Source of the DNA: Gymnodinialimonas phycosphaerae
GTDB lineage: Bacteria; Pseudomonadota; Alphaproteobacteria; Rhodobacterales; Rhodobacteraceae
Direction of reading: 5' to 3'
Length of the DNA: 64,000 nt
Assembly (NCBI RefSeq): GCF_019195455.1
Contig: NZ_JAIMBW010000001.1
Coordinates: 4,120,001 to 4,184,000 of the forward strand
Part shown: positions 8,348 through 15,963 of the stretch, one piece after another
Numbering within the stretch: position 1 is the first letter of the stretch
Layout of the letters: every line of letters starts with the position of its first letter
Notes under the pieces: generated by a model
Database searches by the model: none
Seen by the model: the letters and a program-made list of their open reading frames with translations, nothing else
Told to the model about the DNA's origin: nothing
Made by a program: the position numbers and the translations under genes

Positions 8348-9229
8348 TCATGCCGGGGCCTTTCGCATGGCTTCACCGCCTGCGGTGGCCTGGCCCTTGG
8401 AGAGCCGCGCGGTAAGGCGGGTCAGCACGATTTCCGAGACGCGGGTGAAGCAGAGGTAGAAGACCAGCAGGCCCAGGAAGTACCAGAACCGCCAATCGGG
8501 GTGGGGATAGGCGAAGCGGGAATTGCGCGAGCCGCCGATTTCCCGCGCCCAGTAGACGATATCCTCGATCCCCAGAAGGAACAGCAGCGGCGTCGCCTTG
8601 ATCAGGATCATCCAGATGTTGGAAAGACCCGGCAGCGCGTAGACCCACATCTGCGGCACCAGGATACGCCAGAAGGTCTGGCGCTGGGACATGCCGTAGG
8701 CGGCGGCCGTTTCCAGTTGCGCCTTGGGCACGGCCCCCATGGCGCCGTAGAGCACGTTGCCGCAGAAGGCGCCGAAGACGATGGCATAGGTGAAGGCCGC
8801 AAGGCCGAAGTTATAGGCCTCGTGCACCCATTGCGGCGCGCTGCCCTGGGGCGTGCGGCCGGCGTCGCAGACAAGGAAATTGGCGCCCTGGCGGATCGGC
8901 TCGTCCCAGTCGGGGCAATTGATCGAGTGGCGGAGGAACTCGATCCCCTGGTCGAGGACGAGCACGAAGAACAGGAAGAACACGATGTCCGGCACGCCGC
9001 GCACCATGGCGGTGTAGCCCTTACCGATCAGGCGCAGCGGCAGGGTGCGCGCGCGCGACGCGGAGGCGGCGCCGAAGCCCATGGCCAGCGACAGCGGAGC
9101 GGCGATGGCGAGCAGGGCGAATACCGTCAGGAACGACTGGTAGAACAGCATATGCACGCCATTGGTCAGGTAGCAGCTGAACCATTGGAAAGTGGCGAGA
9201 GTGGAGGGGTCTGAGCAAAAGCTGAACAT
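8348..9229 (-). CDS. Polar amino acid-type ABC transporter permease
   Basis: 293 aa. HisQ-like integral membrane protein. It has an N-terminal TM segment (SFLTVFALLAIAAPLSLAMG), a periplasmic insertion with three cysteines (about 100-130: NCPDWD, FLVCDAG) and the EAA-like loop ETAAAYGMSQRQTFWRILVP. The family signature FGAFCGNVLYGAMGAVPKAQ precedes the loop. The ATG at 9229 (MFSFCSDPS) is preferred; the longer frame to 9376 runs through a dispersed repeat copy. Partner of the permease at 7381; together they form the translocation pore. Confidence 0.88.
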   Translation of the reverse strand: MFSFCSDPSTLATFQWFSCYLTNGVHMLFYQSFLTVFALLAIAAPLSLAMGFGAASASRARTLPLRLIGKGYTAMVRGVPDIVFFLFFVLVLDQGIEFLRHSINCPDWDEPIRQGANFLVCDAGRTPQGSAPQWVHEAYNFGLAAFTYAIVFGAFCGNVLYGAMGAVPKAQLETAAAYGMSQRQTFWRILVPQMWVYALPGLSNIWMILIKATPLLFLLGIEDIVYWAREIGGSRNSRFAYPHPDWRFWYFLGLLVFYLCFTRVSEIVLTRLTARLSKGQATAGGEAMRKAPA

Positions 9230-9241
9230 GGGGTGTGGGGG

Positions 9242-9289
9242 GGCGGGCCTTGGGATTGAGTTGTATTTGGCAAGATGAAGGGGAGAGCG
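9242..9289 (+). repeat. Dispersed repeat family 2, copy 1
   Basis: A 48-bp stretch with core GAGTTGTATTTGGCAAGATG followed by AAGGGGAGAGCG. Related copies lie at 17163-17210 and 20301-20350. Here it sits just upstream of the minus-strand permease (start 9229), in inverse orientation to that gene. Confidence 0.75.
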
Positions 9290-9311
9290 TGGTGCGAGGC
9301 GGGGACCGGGG

Positions 9312-9740
9312 TCAAGGGGTGTCGTTGGGCTCAGGAGGTTGTGCCGCGTGGGTCTGGCGGCGCGTGTCGAGGGCAATGGCCAGTGTCGAGAAGAAAAGGA
9401 CGGGTATCGAGAGCGGGTATAGGGCGGCAGAGATATGCGTCACCCAAGGAGAATAGGGAGGTCCGTCGCGAAGGCTGAGGCGGGCAACACGCAACATGTT
9501 TTCGCTGGCCCAAGCAGGCGTTGCCGCGAAGGCGTCGACGCAGGGTGGTGGCAGCGTCTCTGGTTCCAGACAGTCCACAATGGTGCGTTGGACCGTCAAA
9601 TAGCCCGCGAAGTTGCGATTGTGCCACTCCAGGGTCTTCAGGCCAAGATGCAGGCCGGGCCAGATCGGCGCCGCCATGCAGAACGCGGCGCCCCAGGTGA
9701 GGGCGCCGCGCCGGTAGATGGAACGGGTGCGTTCCGTCAC
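9312..9740 (-). CDS. Two-pass membrane protein of unknown function
   Basis: 142 aa. Predicted TM segments lie at about 13-32 (LTWGAAFCMAAPIWPGLHLG) and 107-125 (ALYPLSIPVLFFSTLAIAL), with a periplasmic loop between them containing two cysteines (DCLEPETLPPPCVDAF). It lies 4 bp downstream of the binding protein at 9745 and upstream of the permeases, so it is cotranscribed with the transporter. I recognise no family. It may be an accessory subunit of the transporter or an unrelated passenger. Confidence 0.6.
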   Translation of the reverse strand: MTERTRSIYRRGALTWGAAFCMAAPIWPGLHLGLKTLEWHNRNFAGYLTVQRTIVDCLEPETLPPPCVDAFAATPAWASENMLRVARLSLRDGPPYSPWVTHISAALYPLSIPVLFFSTLAIALDTRRQTHAAQPPEPNDTP

Positions 9741-9744
9741 CGCT

Positions 9745-10473
9745 TTACCAGGTCGCGGCGTCTTCGCCGAACCATTCCAGGATCAGCGCGTTCAGCGTGC
9801 CGTCTTCCTTCATCGAGGTGATGGCCGCGTCGAATTGCGCGATCAGCGGATCGCCTTCGCGCAGGCCCATGCCGATGCCGCCGCCCAGTTGCACGGGGTC
9901 GAGGATCACCATCAGGTCCGCGTCTTCGTCCGCGATCGGCACGAGGAAATCACCGTCGGCGAAGACGGCGTCGGCCTCGCCGTTGCGCACGGCGGCGACG
10001 GTTTCATCGGGGGTGGCGAATTCGACCAGCGTCACACCGTCGAGCCCGGCGATATAGCCCGCCTGGATCGTGTTGGTCTGGGCCGCGATCACGGCGCCTT
10101 CCATGGACATGCCGTCGTCCATGCCGACAAACAGCGACGAGGCGGGCGGCGTGTAGCCCTGGGTGAAGTCGATGACTTCATCGCGCTCAGCGGTAATCGA
10201 CATGCCGGCCATGATCGTGTCGTAGTTGCCGGACGTCAGGTTCGGGATGATGCTGTCCCAATCGTTGCTGACCCATTCGCAGGTCAGTTCGGCGCGCGCG
10301 CAGAGCTCGTTGCCGAGGACGATCTCGAACCCGTCAAGCTCGCCTGCGTCGTTGATGAAGTTATAGGGCTCATAGGCACCTTCGGTGCCCATACGCACGA
10401 CCGAGTGGGCGTCGGCAAACGCCATGCCTGCGGTGAGCGTCAGGGCGGTGGTGGCAAGGATCAGTTTTTTCAT
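9745..10473 (-). CDS. Periplasmic amino acid/amine-binding protein of the ABC transporter
   Basis: 242 aa. Signal peptide 1-20 (MKKLILATTALTLTAGMAFA), then a family 3 solute-binding fold. Signature segments are MGTEGAYEPYNFINDAGELDGFE (SBP_bac_3 start), DWDSIIPNLTSGNYDTIMAGMSIT and the substrate-anchoring ERDEVIDFTQGY. The acidic pocket is compatible with cationic ligands such as polyamines or basic amino acids, but ligand class is an inference. It is the second of two binding-protein genes in this transporter operon; a good AACGGGAGAT ribosome site precedes it. Confidence 0.92.
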   Translation of the reverse strand: MKKLILATTALTLTAGMAFADAHSVVRMGTEGAYEPYNFINDAGELDGFEIVLGNELCARAELTCEWVSNDWDSIIPNLTSGNYDTIMAGMSITAERDEVIDFTQGYTPPASSLFVGMDDGMSMEGAVIAAQTNTIQAGYIAGLDGVTLVEFATPDETVAAVRNGEADAVFADGDFLVPIADEDADLMVILDPVQLGGGIGMGLREGDPLIAQFDAAITSMKEDGTLNALILEWFGEDAATW

Positions 10474-10507
10474 TTTGGTATCTCCCGTTGGGTTGGTTCT
10501 TGAGGGG

Positions 10508-11269
10508 TTAACTCAGGGGTGGGCCTGTGTCGCACAGGGCGATCGGGTCGTCTACGGCGTCACTCAACCATTGGCGGGTGATCGCGGTGATGATCCCGTC
10601 ATGGGACAGGTCGATCAGCTGGGCGTCAAGCGCTGCCGCAAGGTCAGGGCGTTCGGGCGATACCGCAATCGACGTGCCGCCGCTGCGGATCGGCATCTCT
10701 CCGGCGGGGATCAGGGCGGCGCGGTTGGGGTAGTTTTCCACCGCCGGGGTGGGGCCGAAATAGGCCTGCAGCGCGCCCGAGACGACGGCATCCATGGCGG
10801 CGTCATCCTCGGAAAACAGGCGCAGGTCCAGCCCGGCCTCGGCCAGGGCGGCGTGGTGCAGCGTGCCCCGCAGCACGGCGATGGGGCCAGAGCGCGGATC
10901 GTGGGACGGGTCGCGCGTGAAGAACGTGCCATGCATCCCGCCCGGGGACAGCGGGCGGTAGGGGCAGGTCATATGGACCCGCGCCGCCCGCTCCTCGGAA
11001 TAGCCAAGGGCATTGGCGGCGATGTCGATGCGGCCCGCTTCCAGGGCCGGGAAGATGACGTCGAAGGGCATGAACTCCCACCGGCAGGTCCAGCCCGCGC
11101 GGGTGCAGAGCTCGGCCAACAGGTCCCCCTCCAGTCCGGTGACGGGGGCGCGGCCGGTGTGGATGATCATCGGCGGGTAGGTCGAGGAGGTGCCGATCAC
11201 CACCTCCTGGGCGTTGGCCGGGGCGGCGAGGGTGGCGAGGGTGGCAAGCAGGAGGAACGCGCGGATCAT
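10508..11269 (-). CDS. Second periplasmic substrate-binding protein
   Basis: 253 aa. Signal peptide about 1-20 (cleavage near ANA-QE), then a diverged SBP_bac_3 fold: STYPPMIIHTGRAPVTGLEGDLLAELC, FDVIFPALEAGRIDIAANALGYSEER. It contains several cysteines (AELCTRAGWTC, HMTCPYR, ALCDTG) that could form disulfides. It directly follows the ATPase gene (3-bp gap) and precedes the other binding protein by 34 bp. Two binding proteins sharing one permease pair would broaden the substrate range. Confidence 0.85.
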   Translation of the reverse strand: MIRAFLLLATLATLAAPANAQEVVIGTSSTYPPMIIHTGRAPVTGLEGDLLAELCTRAGWTCRWEFMPFDVIFPALEAGRIDIAANALGYSEERAARVHMTCPYRPLSPGGMHGTFFTRDPSHDPRSGPIAVLRGTLHHAALAEAGLDLRLFSEDDAAMDAVVSGALQAYFGPTPAVENYPNRAALIPAGEMPIRSGGTSIAVSPERPDLAAALDAQLIDLSHDGIITAITRQWLSDAVDDPIALCDTGPPLS

Positions 11270-11272
11270 CGA

Positions 11273-12052
11273 CTACCCCGTGCCGGAGTGGCTGAGGAAC
11301 TGGCGCAAGCGGGCGCTTTCCGCGTTGCCGAAGATCTGCGAGGGCGGGCCCTGTTCCTCGATCAGGCCCTGGTGCAGGAAGATCGTGTGGGACGAGAGAT
11401 CGCGGGCCATGCGCATATCGTGGGTGACGAGGATCATCGTGCGGCCTTCTTCGGCGAGGCCGCGGATCACCTGGATCACTTCTTGCTCCAGTTCCGGGTC
11501 AAGCGCGCTGGTCGGCTCATCGAACAGCAGCGCGCGGGGTTCCATGCAGAGCGCGCGGGCGATGGCGGCACGTTGCTGTTGCCCGCCCGACAGCTCGGAC
11601 GGCCAGGCGTCGCATTTCGCGCCGATGCCAACCTTGTCGAGGATCTTGCGGGCGCGGTCCTCGACCTCGGCGCGGTCCTCGCCCAGAACCGTGACCGGGG
11701 CCTCCATCACGTTTTGCAGGATGGTCATGTGGGACCAGAGGTTGAAGCTTTGGAACACCATCGACAGGTTGGTGCGGATCAGGCGGACTTGTTCGGCATC
11801 CGCCGGGCGGCGGTGGTGGCCGGTGCCTTTCCAGCGGATCGGGTCACCTTCGAAGATGATCTCGCCCTGTTGGCTGTCTTCCAGCAGGTTGGCGCAGCGC
11901 AGAAGCGTGGACTTGCCGGACCCCGACGAGCCGATCAGCGCCACGACATCACCGGAGCAGGCCGTCAGGTCGATGCCCTTCAGCACTTCGAGCGCGCCGA
12001 AGCTTTTGTGCAGGCCGGTGATCTCGATCACCGGGGGGGGAGTGGTGGTCAC
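11273..12052 (-). CDS. ABC transporter ATP-binding protein, polar amino acid type
   Basis: 259 aa from a GTG start. All nucleotide-binding motifs are intact: Walker A GSSGSGKST (41-49), Q-loop MVFQSFNLW, signature LSGGQQQRAAIARAL, Walker B ALLFDEPTSALD and switch LVTHD. It belongs to the HisP/GlnQ group. The GTG at 12052 is chosen because a GAGGGA ribosome site lies about 10 nt upstream and the conserved domain begins just after it; a longer frame from 12109 is possible. It is the first gene of the transporter run. Confidence 0.92.
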   Translation of the reverse strand: MTTTPPPVIEITGLHKSFGALEVLKGIDLTACSGDVVALIGSSGSGKSTLLRCANLLEDSQQGEIIFEGDPIRWKGTGHHRRPADAEQVRLIRTNLSMVFQSFNLWSHMTILQNVMEAPVTVLGEDRAEVEDRARKILDKVGIGAKCDAWPSELSGGQQQRAAIARALCMEPRALLFDEPTSALDPELEQEVIQVIRGLAEEGRTMILVTHDMRMARDLSSHTIFLHQGLIEEQGPPSQIFGNAESARLRQFLSHSGTG

Positions 12053-12147
12053 GGGTGCAGGTCCCTCACGTATCACAGAGATTTGTGCGCAAGCGGCGCG
12101 TGATTGCAACGGTCATGGTGTAGTTTCCCTAGGGGAATGCGGGCGAT

Positions 12148-12936
12148 TCAAGCGTTTTCCCTGGCGTTTTCGGCGGCGTTTGGGGCGATTGGCGCCGGAT
12201 CGGGCAGGGGCAGGTCAAAGTAGGCGGCATCGGGCAGGGCCACGAGACCGCGCAGCAGGAGCGTGTCCTGATGGGCCGGGGGCAAGGCCGCGAGGGCCTG
12301 GGTCACGGCGGCATGGAGCGGGGCGGGATCGTTGGTACGGGCGGTGATCAGCGTTTGGCCCGGCGCGGCATCGGTGCTGGCGATGATGCGCAGGTGTCCG
12401 GCGGAGGCGTCGTAGCGCTGGATCATGTGCCAGCTGATCGCATCGATCGCGGCGATGTCGGCGTGCCCCTCGGCGATGGCACGGGCCGAGGCGCTGTGGG
12501 CGCCTGTCAGGAGGGCATGGGTGAAGGCAAAGCCACGGTTGTGGGCGTAGGCCCAGGCCGCGCCCCAGCCGGAATGGCTGTCGGCCTCATTCACCGCAAG
12601 GCGGGCCGTGACGAAGGCTGCGGGCGCATCGCGCGGGTCGTCCTTGCGGGTGACGAAATACGAGACGTAGTGGCCCCGTGGCGTGTCCGGCAGGCCATAG
12701 TCGCAGGTTCCGATGCGGTGTGTGTGGGCATGGACGTGGGTGCGGTAGGGCAGGTTGCAGATCTGGCCGAGAAGCAGATCGGGCCGGGTCCAGGTTTGCG
12801 TGTGCGCAATGGTATGGTCGAGCGCGGCAGGCGCGTCCTGGCCATGGTCGCGCAGGGCGTCGCGGACCAGGGCCCAGAGCGCATCATGGGCGGCCCGCGT
12901 CTCGGGACGCAGGTACATGGGCAAGGTGGCGAGCAT
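12148..12936 (-). CDS. PhnD-like (phosphate/phosphonate-type) substrate-binding family protein without signal peptide
   Basis: 262 aa. It has a type II periplasmic binding fold of the PhnD superfamily. Recognisable stretches are LLGQICNLPYRTHVHAHTHRIGT near residue 55 and ARLAVNEADSHSGWGAAWAYAHNRG (about 109-133), followed by IAEGHADIAAIDAISW. Unlike transport proteins of this family, the N-terminus (MLATLPMYLRPETRAAHDAL) shows no signal peptide, so it may be cytosolic or sensor-like. It is separated from the ABC ATPase by 95 bp and lies 11 bp downstream of the TerB-like gene, so it is probably cotranscribed with the latter. Confidence 0.7.
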   Translation of the reverse strand: MLATLPMYLRPETRAAHDALWALVRDALRDHGQDAPAALDHTIAHTQTWTRPDLLLGQICNLPYRTHVHAHTHRIGTCDYGLPDTPRGHYVSYFVTRKDDPRDAPAAFVTARLAVNEADSHSGWGAAWAYAHNRGFAFTHALLTGAHSASARAIAEGHADIAAIDAISWHMIQRYDASAGHLRIIASTDAAPGQTLITARTNDPAPLHAAVTQALAALPPAHQDTLLLRGLVALPDAAYFDLPLPDPAPIAPNAAENARENA

Positions 12937-12947
12937 GGTGTTGGGGC

Positions 12948-13388
12948 TTACAGGTTTGCCTCGACCCGCTGGCGGGCCAGATTGCTGTCGCGATCGGTGA
13001 TGCCGAGCATCGGCGCCACGAGGCGCATCAGCGCATCCTCATCCTCGTCGCGGGCCCCATCGGCCAGGACGATCTCCCACAGGGCCTCGATCACATCCAG
13101 ACGATCGTCGTGGTCCACGGCATCCTTGATGGCGCGGGTGAAGCGAACGGTGTCGGGGGCCTGTGCCTCCAGCGCCTCGGCCTGGGCGCGCAGGGTCTTG
13201 GCTTGGCCCGGCAAAAGGCCGTAGCGGTCGGCCAGCAAGGCGTCGATGCGGGCGATTTCGACAGCGGCATAGTCGCCGTCGGAGCGGGCAAGGCGGACCA
13301 GAAGCGCGGCAAGCGCAAGGCGCGCATCAGCAGGCGTAAGCGGTTCCGGGGCGGGCGCGGCGAGGCGTTTGAGGATATCTGCGATCAT
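12948..13388 (-). CDS. TerB-like (tellurite resistance TerB family) protein
   Basis: 146 aa, all-helical. The TerB family features are an acidic AALLVRLARSDGDYAAVEIARID helix (about 28-50) and a second LWEIVLADGARDEDEDALMRLVAPMLGI segment (about 104-131). Acidic helices of TerB bind divalent metal in characterised members. The ATG at 13388 is chosen; the open frame upstream to 13610 passes through palindrome array 3 and is not credible as coding. Function in this context is unknown. Confidence 0.8.
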   Translation of the reverse strand: MIADILKRLAAPAPEPLTPADARLALAALLVRLARSDGDYAAVEIARIDALLADRYGLLPGQAKTLRAQAEALEAQAPDTVRFTRAIKDAVDHDDRLDVIEALWEIVLADGARDEDEDALMRLVAPMLGITDRDSNLARQRVEANL

Positions 13389-13420
13389 CCGACCGGTATA
13401 TCGCCGGCTGCGCCGGGGGG

Positions 13421-13508
13421 GAAGGCTTTTGCAAAAGCCTTCTTCTTTCCTTGCAAGGAAAGATCCCAGAGCCTTGCAAGGCTCTGTACAAATCCTTGCA
13501 AGGATTTG
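13421..13508. repeat. TTGCAA palindrome array 3 (four elements)
   Basis: Perfect palindromes at 13421-13442, 13444-13463, 13467-13486 and 13489-13508 (22, 20, 20 and 20 nt). Centre spacing is 22, 23 and 22 bp. The third element again is CAGAGCCTTGCAAGGCTCTG. The first has a CTTTTG arm like the fourth elements of arrays 1 and 2. It lies between the PhzF-like gene (13531) and the TerB-like gene (13388), both on the minus strand. Confidence 0.95.
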
Positions 13509-13530
13509 GGCCGACGCGTGGGCACCGGAC

Positions 13531-14397
13531 TCAGCTCGGGGGCACGCGGATCTGGCCCTGGGCGATCTTGACGGCCTGACCCGCCACGCGGATGGCGGTG
13601 ATCTGCGCACCGTCGGTGTCGACGGTCAGGCGCAGGTCCGAAGGGCGGCCCATTTCGACGCCTTGCTTGAGGTGAAAGGTCGTGGTGCCGGAGGCAGGCA
13701 AGGCGCCGTTGGCGTGGAGTTGGCCCGCCAGAAGCGCCGTGGCAGAGCCGGTTGCCGGATCTTCGGCGATGCCTGCGGGGGGATCGAACATGCGGGCCTG
13801 GATACTGTCCGGGCCCGTGAGGACATAGGCGTAGATCGCCCCTGTATCGCCTGCGGTCTGTCGCGTTTGAGTGAAGGCAGGCTCCTGGATCGTGATCTTC
13901 GCCAGCGATTCTAGGGACGTGACCTCTACATACAGGAAGCTGGGGCCGCCTTCGAAATTGCCGAAAGGGGTGGGGGCGAGGTCTTCGTCCGCCAGCCCCA
14001 GGGCGGCGGCGAGGGTGGCGCGATCCGGAGCGGAGGGGAGGGCGCGGGGCAGCTTGGGGGCGGTGAATTCCGCCATGCCGCCTGCGATCGTGACCGGCAC
14101 GAGGCCCGCGACTTCTTCCAGGATCACCTCGGAGGCATTGCCCGCCATGTGCAGGGCGCAGCCGATGGTGGGGTGACCTGCGAAGGGGATCTCTGCCGTG
14201 GGGAAAAAGATGCGGACCTTGGCGGTATGGGCGGGATCATCGGGGGTCTGCACGAAGATCGTCTCACTCAGGTTGAACTGGCGCGCGATGGTTTGCATCT
14301 GCGCCGTGCTCAGGCCATCGGCCCCTTCGACAATCGCCAGGGGATTGCCAGTGAAAGGCGTGTCGGTGAAGACGTCGTAGATGTGGAAATCGAGCAT
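13531..14397 (-). CDS. PhzF-family isomerase/epimerase
   Basis: 288 aa with the two-domain diaminopimelate-epimerase-like fold of PhzF. The N-terminal signature is DVFTDTPFTGNPLAIV; the catalytic glutamate is E45 in FNLSETIF. The mid-protein motif FFPTAEIPFAGHPTIG and the C-terminal DPATGSATA anion-binding loop are intact. PhzF isomerises a dihydro-hydroxyanthranilate, but most homologues have unknown substrates and no phenazine genes are present here. The ATG at 14397 is used; the longer open frame to 14700 lacks coding character. Confidence 0.88.
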   Translation of the reverse strand: MLDFHIYDVFTDTPFTGNPLAIVEGADGLSTAQMQTIARQFNLSETIFVQTPDDPAHTAKVRIFFPTAEIPFAGHPTIGCALHMAGNASEVILEEVAGLVPVTIAGGMAEFTAPKLPRALPSAPDRATLAAALGLADEDLAPTPFGNFEGGPSFLYVEVTSLESLAKITIQEPAFTQTRQTAGDTGAIYAYVLTGPDSIQARMFDPPAGIAEDPATGSATALLAGQLHANGALPASGTTTFHLKQGVEMGRPSDLRLTVDTDGAQITAIRVAGQAVKIAQGQIRVPPS

Positions 14398-14887
14398 GGC
14401 TTTGGCCCCGTTTGCATGGATGCAAACAAGGGTGCGCGTCCGTGGTCCGGAGGACAAGGGCGGTTCGCATGACGATCTGTGATGGGCCGTTGTGGGGCCC
14501 GTGATCGTGGCGTGTCGTAAGGGGCCAAGGGTAAGTAAGCGGCGCCGCTTGAGACAACGGAAGGGCAACCCGCCGGGGTGTGAAGCCGGTGGGAAGGACG
14601 TGTTGCGCGATCCTGACGGGGGCCTGCACCTTGTTGGAGGTGGTCTGAGGCGCCCGCCGCATCCGTCTGGCTTTGCCCAAGGTGCCTTTTGAGGGGTCAC
14701 GTCGGGCGGTGATGATCATCGAGGCGAGGGTATAGCGCGGGTCGCAGGGGTGTTGCGCGAAAACGCGCAGGTGCGCGCGGTGGGAGGGCGGCGCTTGGTG
14801 CAAAGAGCCTGAAATGTGGCCCGCAAGAGTTGACACGTCGCCCGGGTTTCGACCCACTTGACCCTGAAACAGCGGGGAGCGTGAGAC
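14398..14887. other. 490-bp gap between divergent genes, no gene assigned
   Basis: This is the divergent region between phzF-like (minus) and the nitronate monooxygenase-like gene (plus). It should hold both promoters. Visible elements are the 18-bp inverted repeat at 14410-14427 and GC-rich potential stems between about 14540 and 14660. Open frames crossing it on both strands have low-complexity Arg/Pro/Ser-rich translations and no recognisable domain. I see no tRNA, RNase P, 6S or tmRNA signature. Confidence 0.5.
14410..14427. promoter_or_regulatory. Candidate operator upstream of phzF-like gene
   Basis: GTTTGCATGGATGCAAAC has perfect 8-bp arms with a 2-bp spacer. It lies 13-30 bp upstream of the phzF-like start (14397, minus strand), a typical repressor or activator position. 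TTGCAT/ATGCAA halves resemble LacI- or TetR-type sites only loosely. The regulator is unknown. Confidence 0.45.
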
Positions 14888-15889
14888 ATGCGGTCAGATT
14901 TGTGCAGTTTGCTTGGCATCGAAAAGCCGATCTTTTCCGCCCCGATGGGAGGCGCGGCTGGCCCTGATCTTGTCGCCTCGGTCTGCAATGCGGGGGCTTA
15001 CGGCGTCATTCCGCTTTGGGGCAAACCGGTAGATCAGGTGGCGGCGGGCATTGACCAGATCCGGGCGCTGACGGATCGACGTTTTGCCGTGAACCTGAAC
15101 CTGTCGTTTGCCTATGAAGACGCGCTGGAGGCCTGCATCCAGGCTGGTGTCCATGGCGTTTCGCTGTTTTGGGGGATGGAGCCCTCGGCGATCGCGCGCG
15201 CCAAGGCGGGCGGTCTCGTGGTCATGTCCAGTGTCGGCTCCGTCGCCGAGGGCCAGGCCGCAGAGGCGGCGGGTGCCGATATCATCATCGCACAGGGGTG
15301 GGAGGCGGGCGGGCATGTCTGGGGGCAGGTCAGCACGATGGCGCTGGTGCCTGCCATGGTCGATGCCGTGGGGGTGCCCGTGGTCGCGGCGGGCGGCATC
15401 GCAGACGGACGCGGCATGGCGGCGGCCTTCATGTTGGGGGCCTCTGGCGTCTGGATCGGCACACGCTTCTTAGCCAGCCGGGAGGCGACGATCCATCCTG
15501 ATTATCTGACCCACGTCCTCGGGGCATCCGAGGCGCAGACGGAATGGTATCACGACCTATATGACGTGGCATGGCCGAACGCGCCGCACCGGGCCTTGAG
15601 CAACTCGACCGCTCGGGCGTGGCGGGACGCTGGCGCGGCGCCCCCGGGCCAGCGTCCCAACGAGCACGAGATCATCGGGACGCGTCCCGGCGGCGATCCG
15701 GTTGTCAGGTATCAAAGCTACACGCCGTTGCCCGGAACGACCGGCGATGTCGAAGCGATGTCGCTTTGGGCGGGCCAGGGTGTGGCGCTTGTGCGTGAAG
15801 TGCAAGGGGCGGCGGAAATCGTGGATGAGATCTTCGACGAAGCGATGACATGTCTTGCGGGTGGACCCGGCAAACCGGGACCGAACTGA
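14888..15889 (+). CDS. Nitronate monooxygenase-like FMN protein
   Basis: 333 aa TIM-barrel flavoprotein of the NMO/2-nitropropane dioxygenase family. The N-terminal substrate/FMN loop is IFSAPMGGAAGPDLVASVCNAG; FMN-phosphate binding elements are GADIIIAQGWEAGGH and PVVAAGGIADGRGMAAAFMLGASGVWIGTRF. The barrel histidine is in EAGGHVWG. Family members oxidise alkyl nitronates or related carbanions; some act on other enolate-like substrates. A GGGGAGCG site precedes the ATG at 14888. It lies 100 bp upstream of the liu operon in the same direction, but a separate promoter is likely. Confidence 0.85.
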   Translation: MRSDLCSLLGIEKPIFSAPMGGAAGPDLVASVCNAGAYGVIPLWGKPVDQVAAGIDQIRALTDRRFAVNLNLSFAYEDALEACIQAGVHGVSLFWGMEPSAIARAKAGGLVVMSSVGSVAEGQAAEAAGADIIIAQGWEAGGHVWGQVSTMALVPAMVDAVGVPVVAAGGIADGRGMAAAFMLGASGVWIGTRFLASREATIHPDYLTHVLGASEAQTEWYHDLYDVAWPNAPHRALSNSTARAWRDAGAAPPGQRPNEHEIIGTRPGGDPVVRYQSYTPLPGTTGDVEAMSLWAGQGVALVREVQGAAEIVDEIFDEAMTCLAGGPGKPGPN

Positions 15890-15963
15890 TCGCCGTCAAG
15901 CGTGGTGCAGGCCAAGCAGCGGCAAGGGATTGGCTTTGACATGGGCCGTGCGCTCAGTTTAAA

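Noticed and set aside
13421..13508. Simple transcription terminators
   Set aside because: The hairpins lack a T tract and occur as four-element sets inside apparent operons.
14430..14700. 6S RNA, RNase P or tmRNA
   Set aside because: None of the conserved core sequences of these RNAs could be found on either strand.
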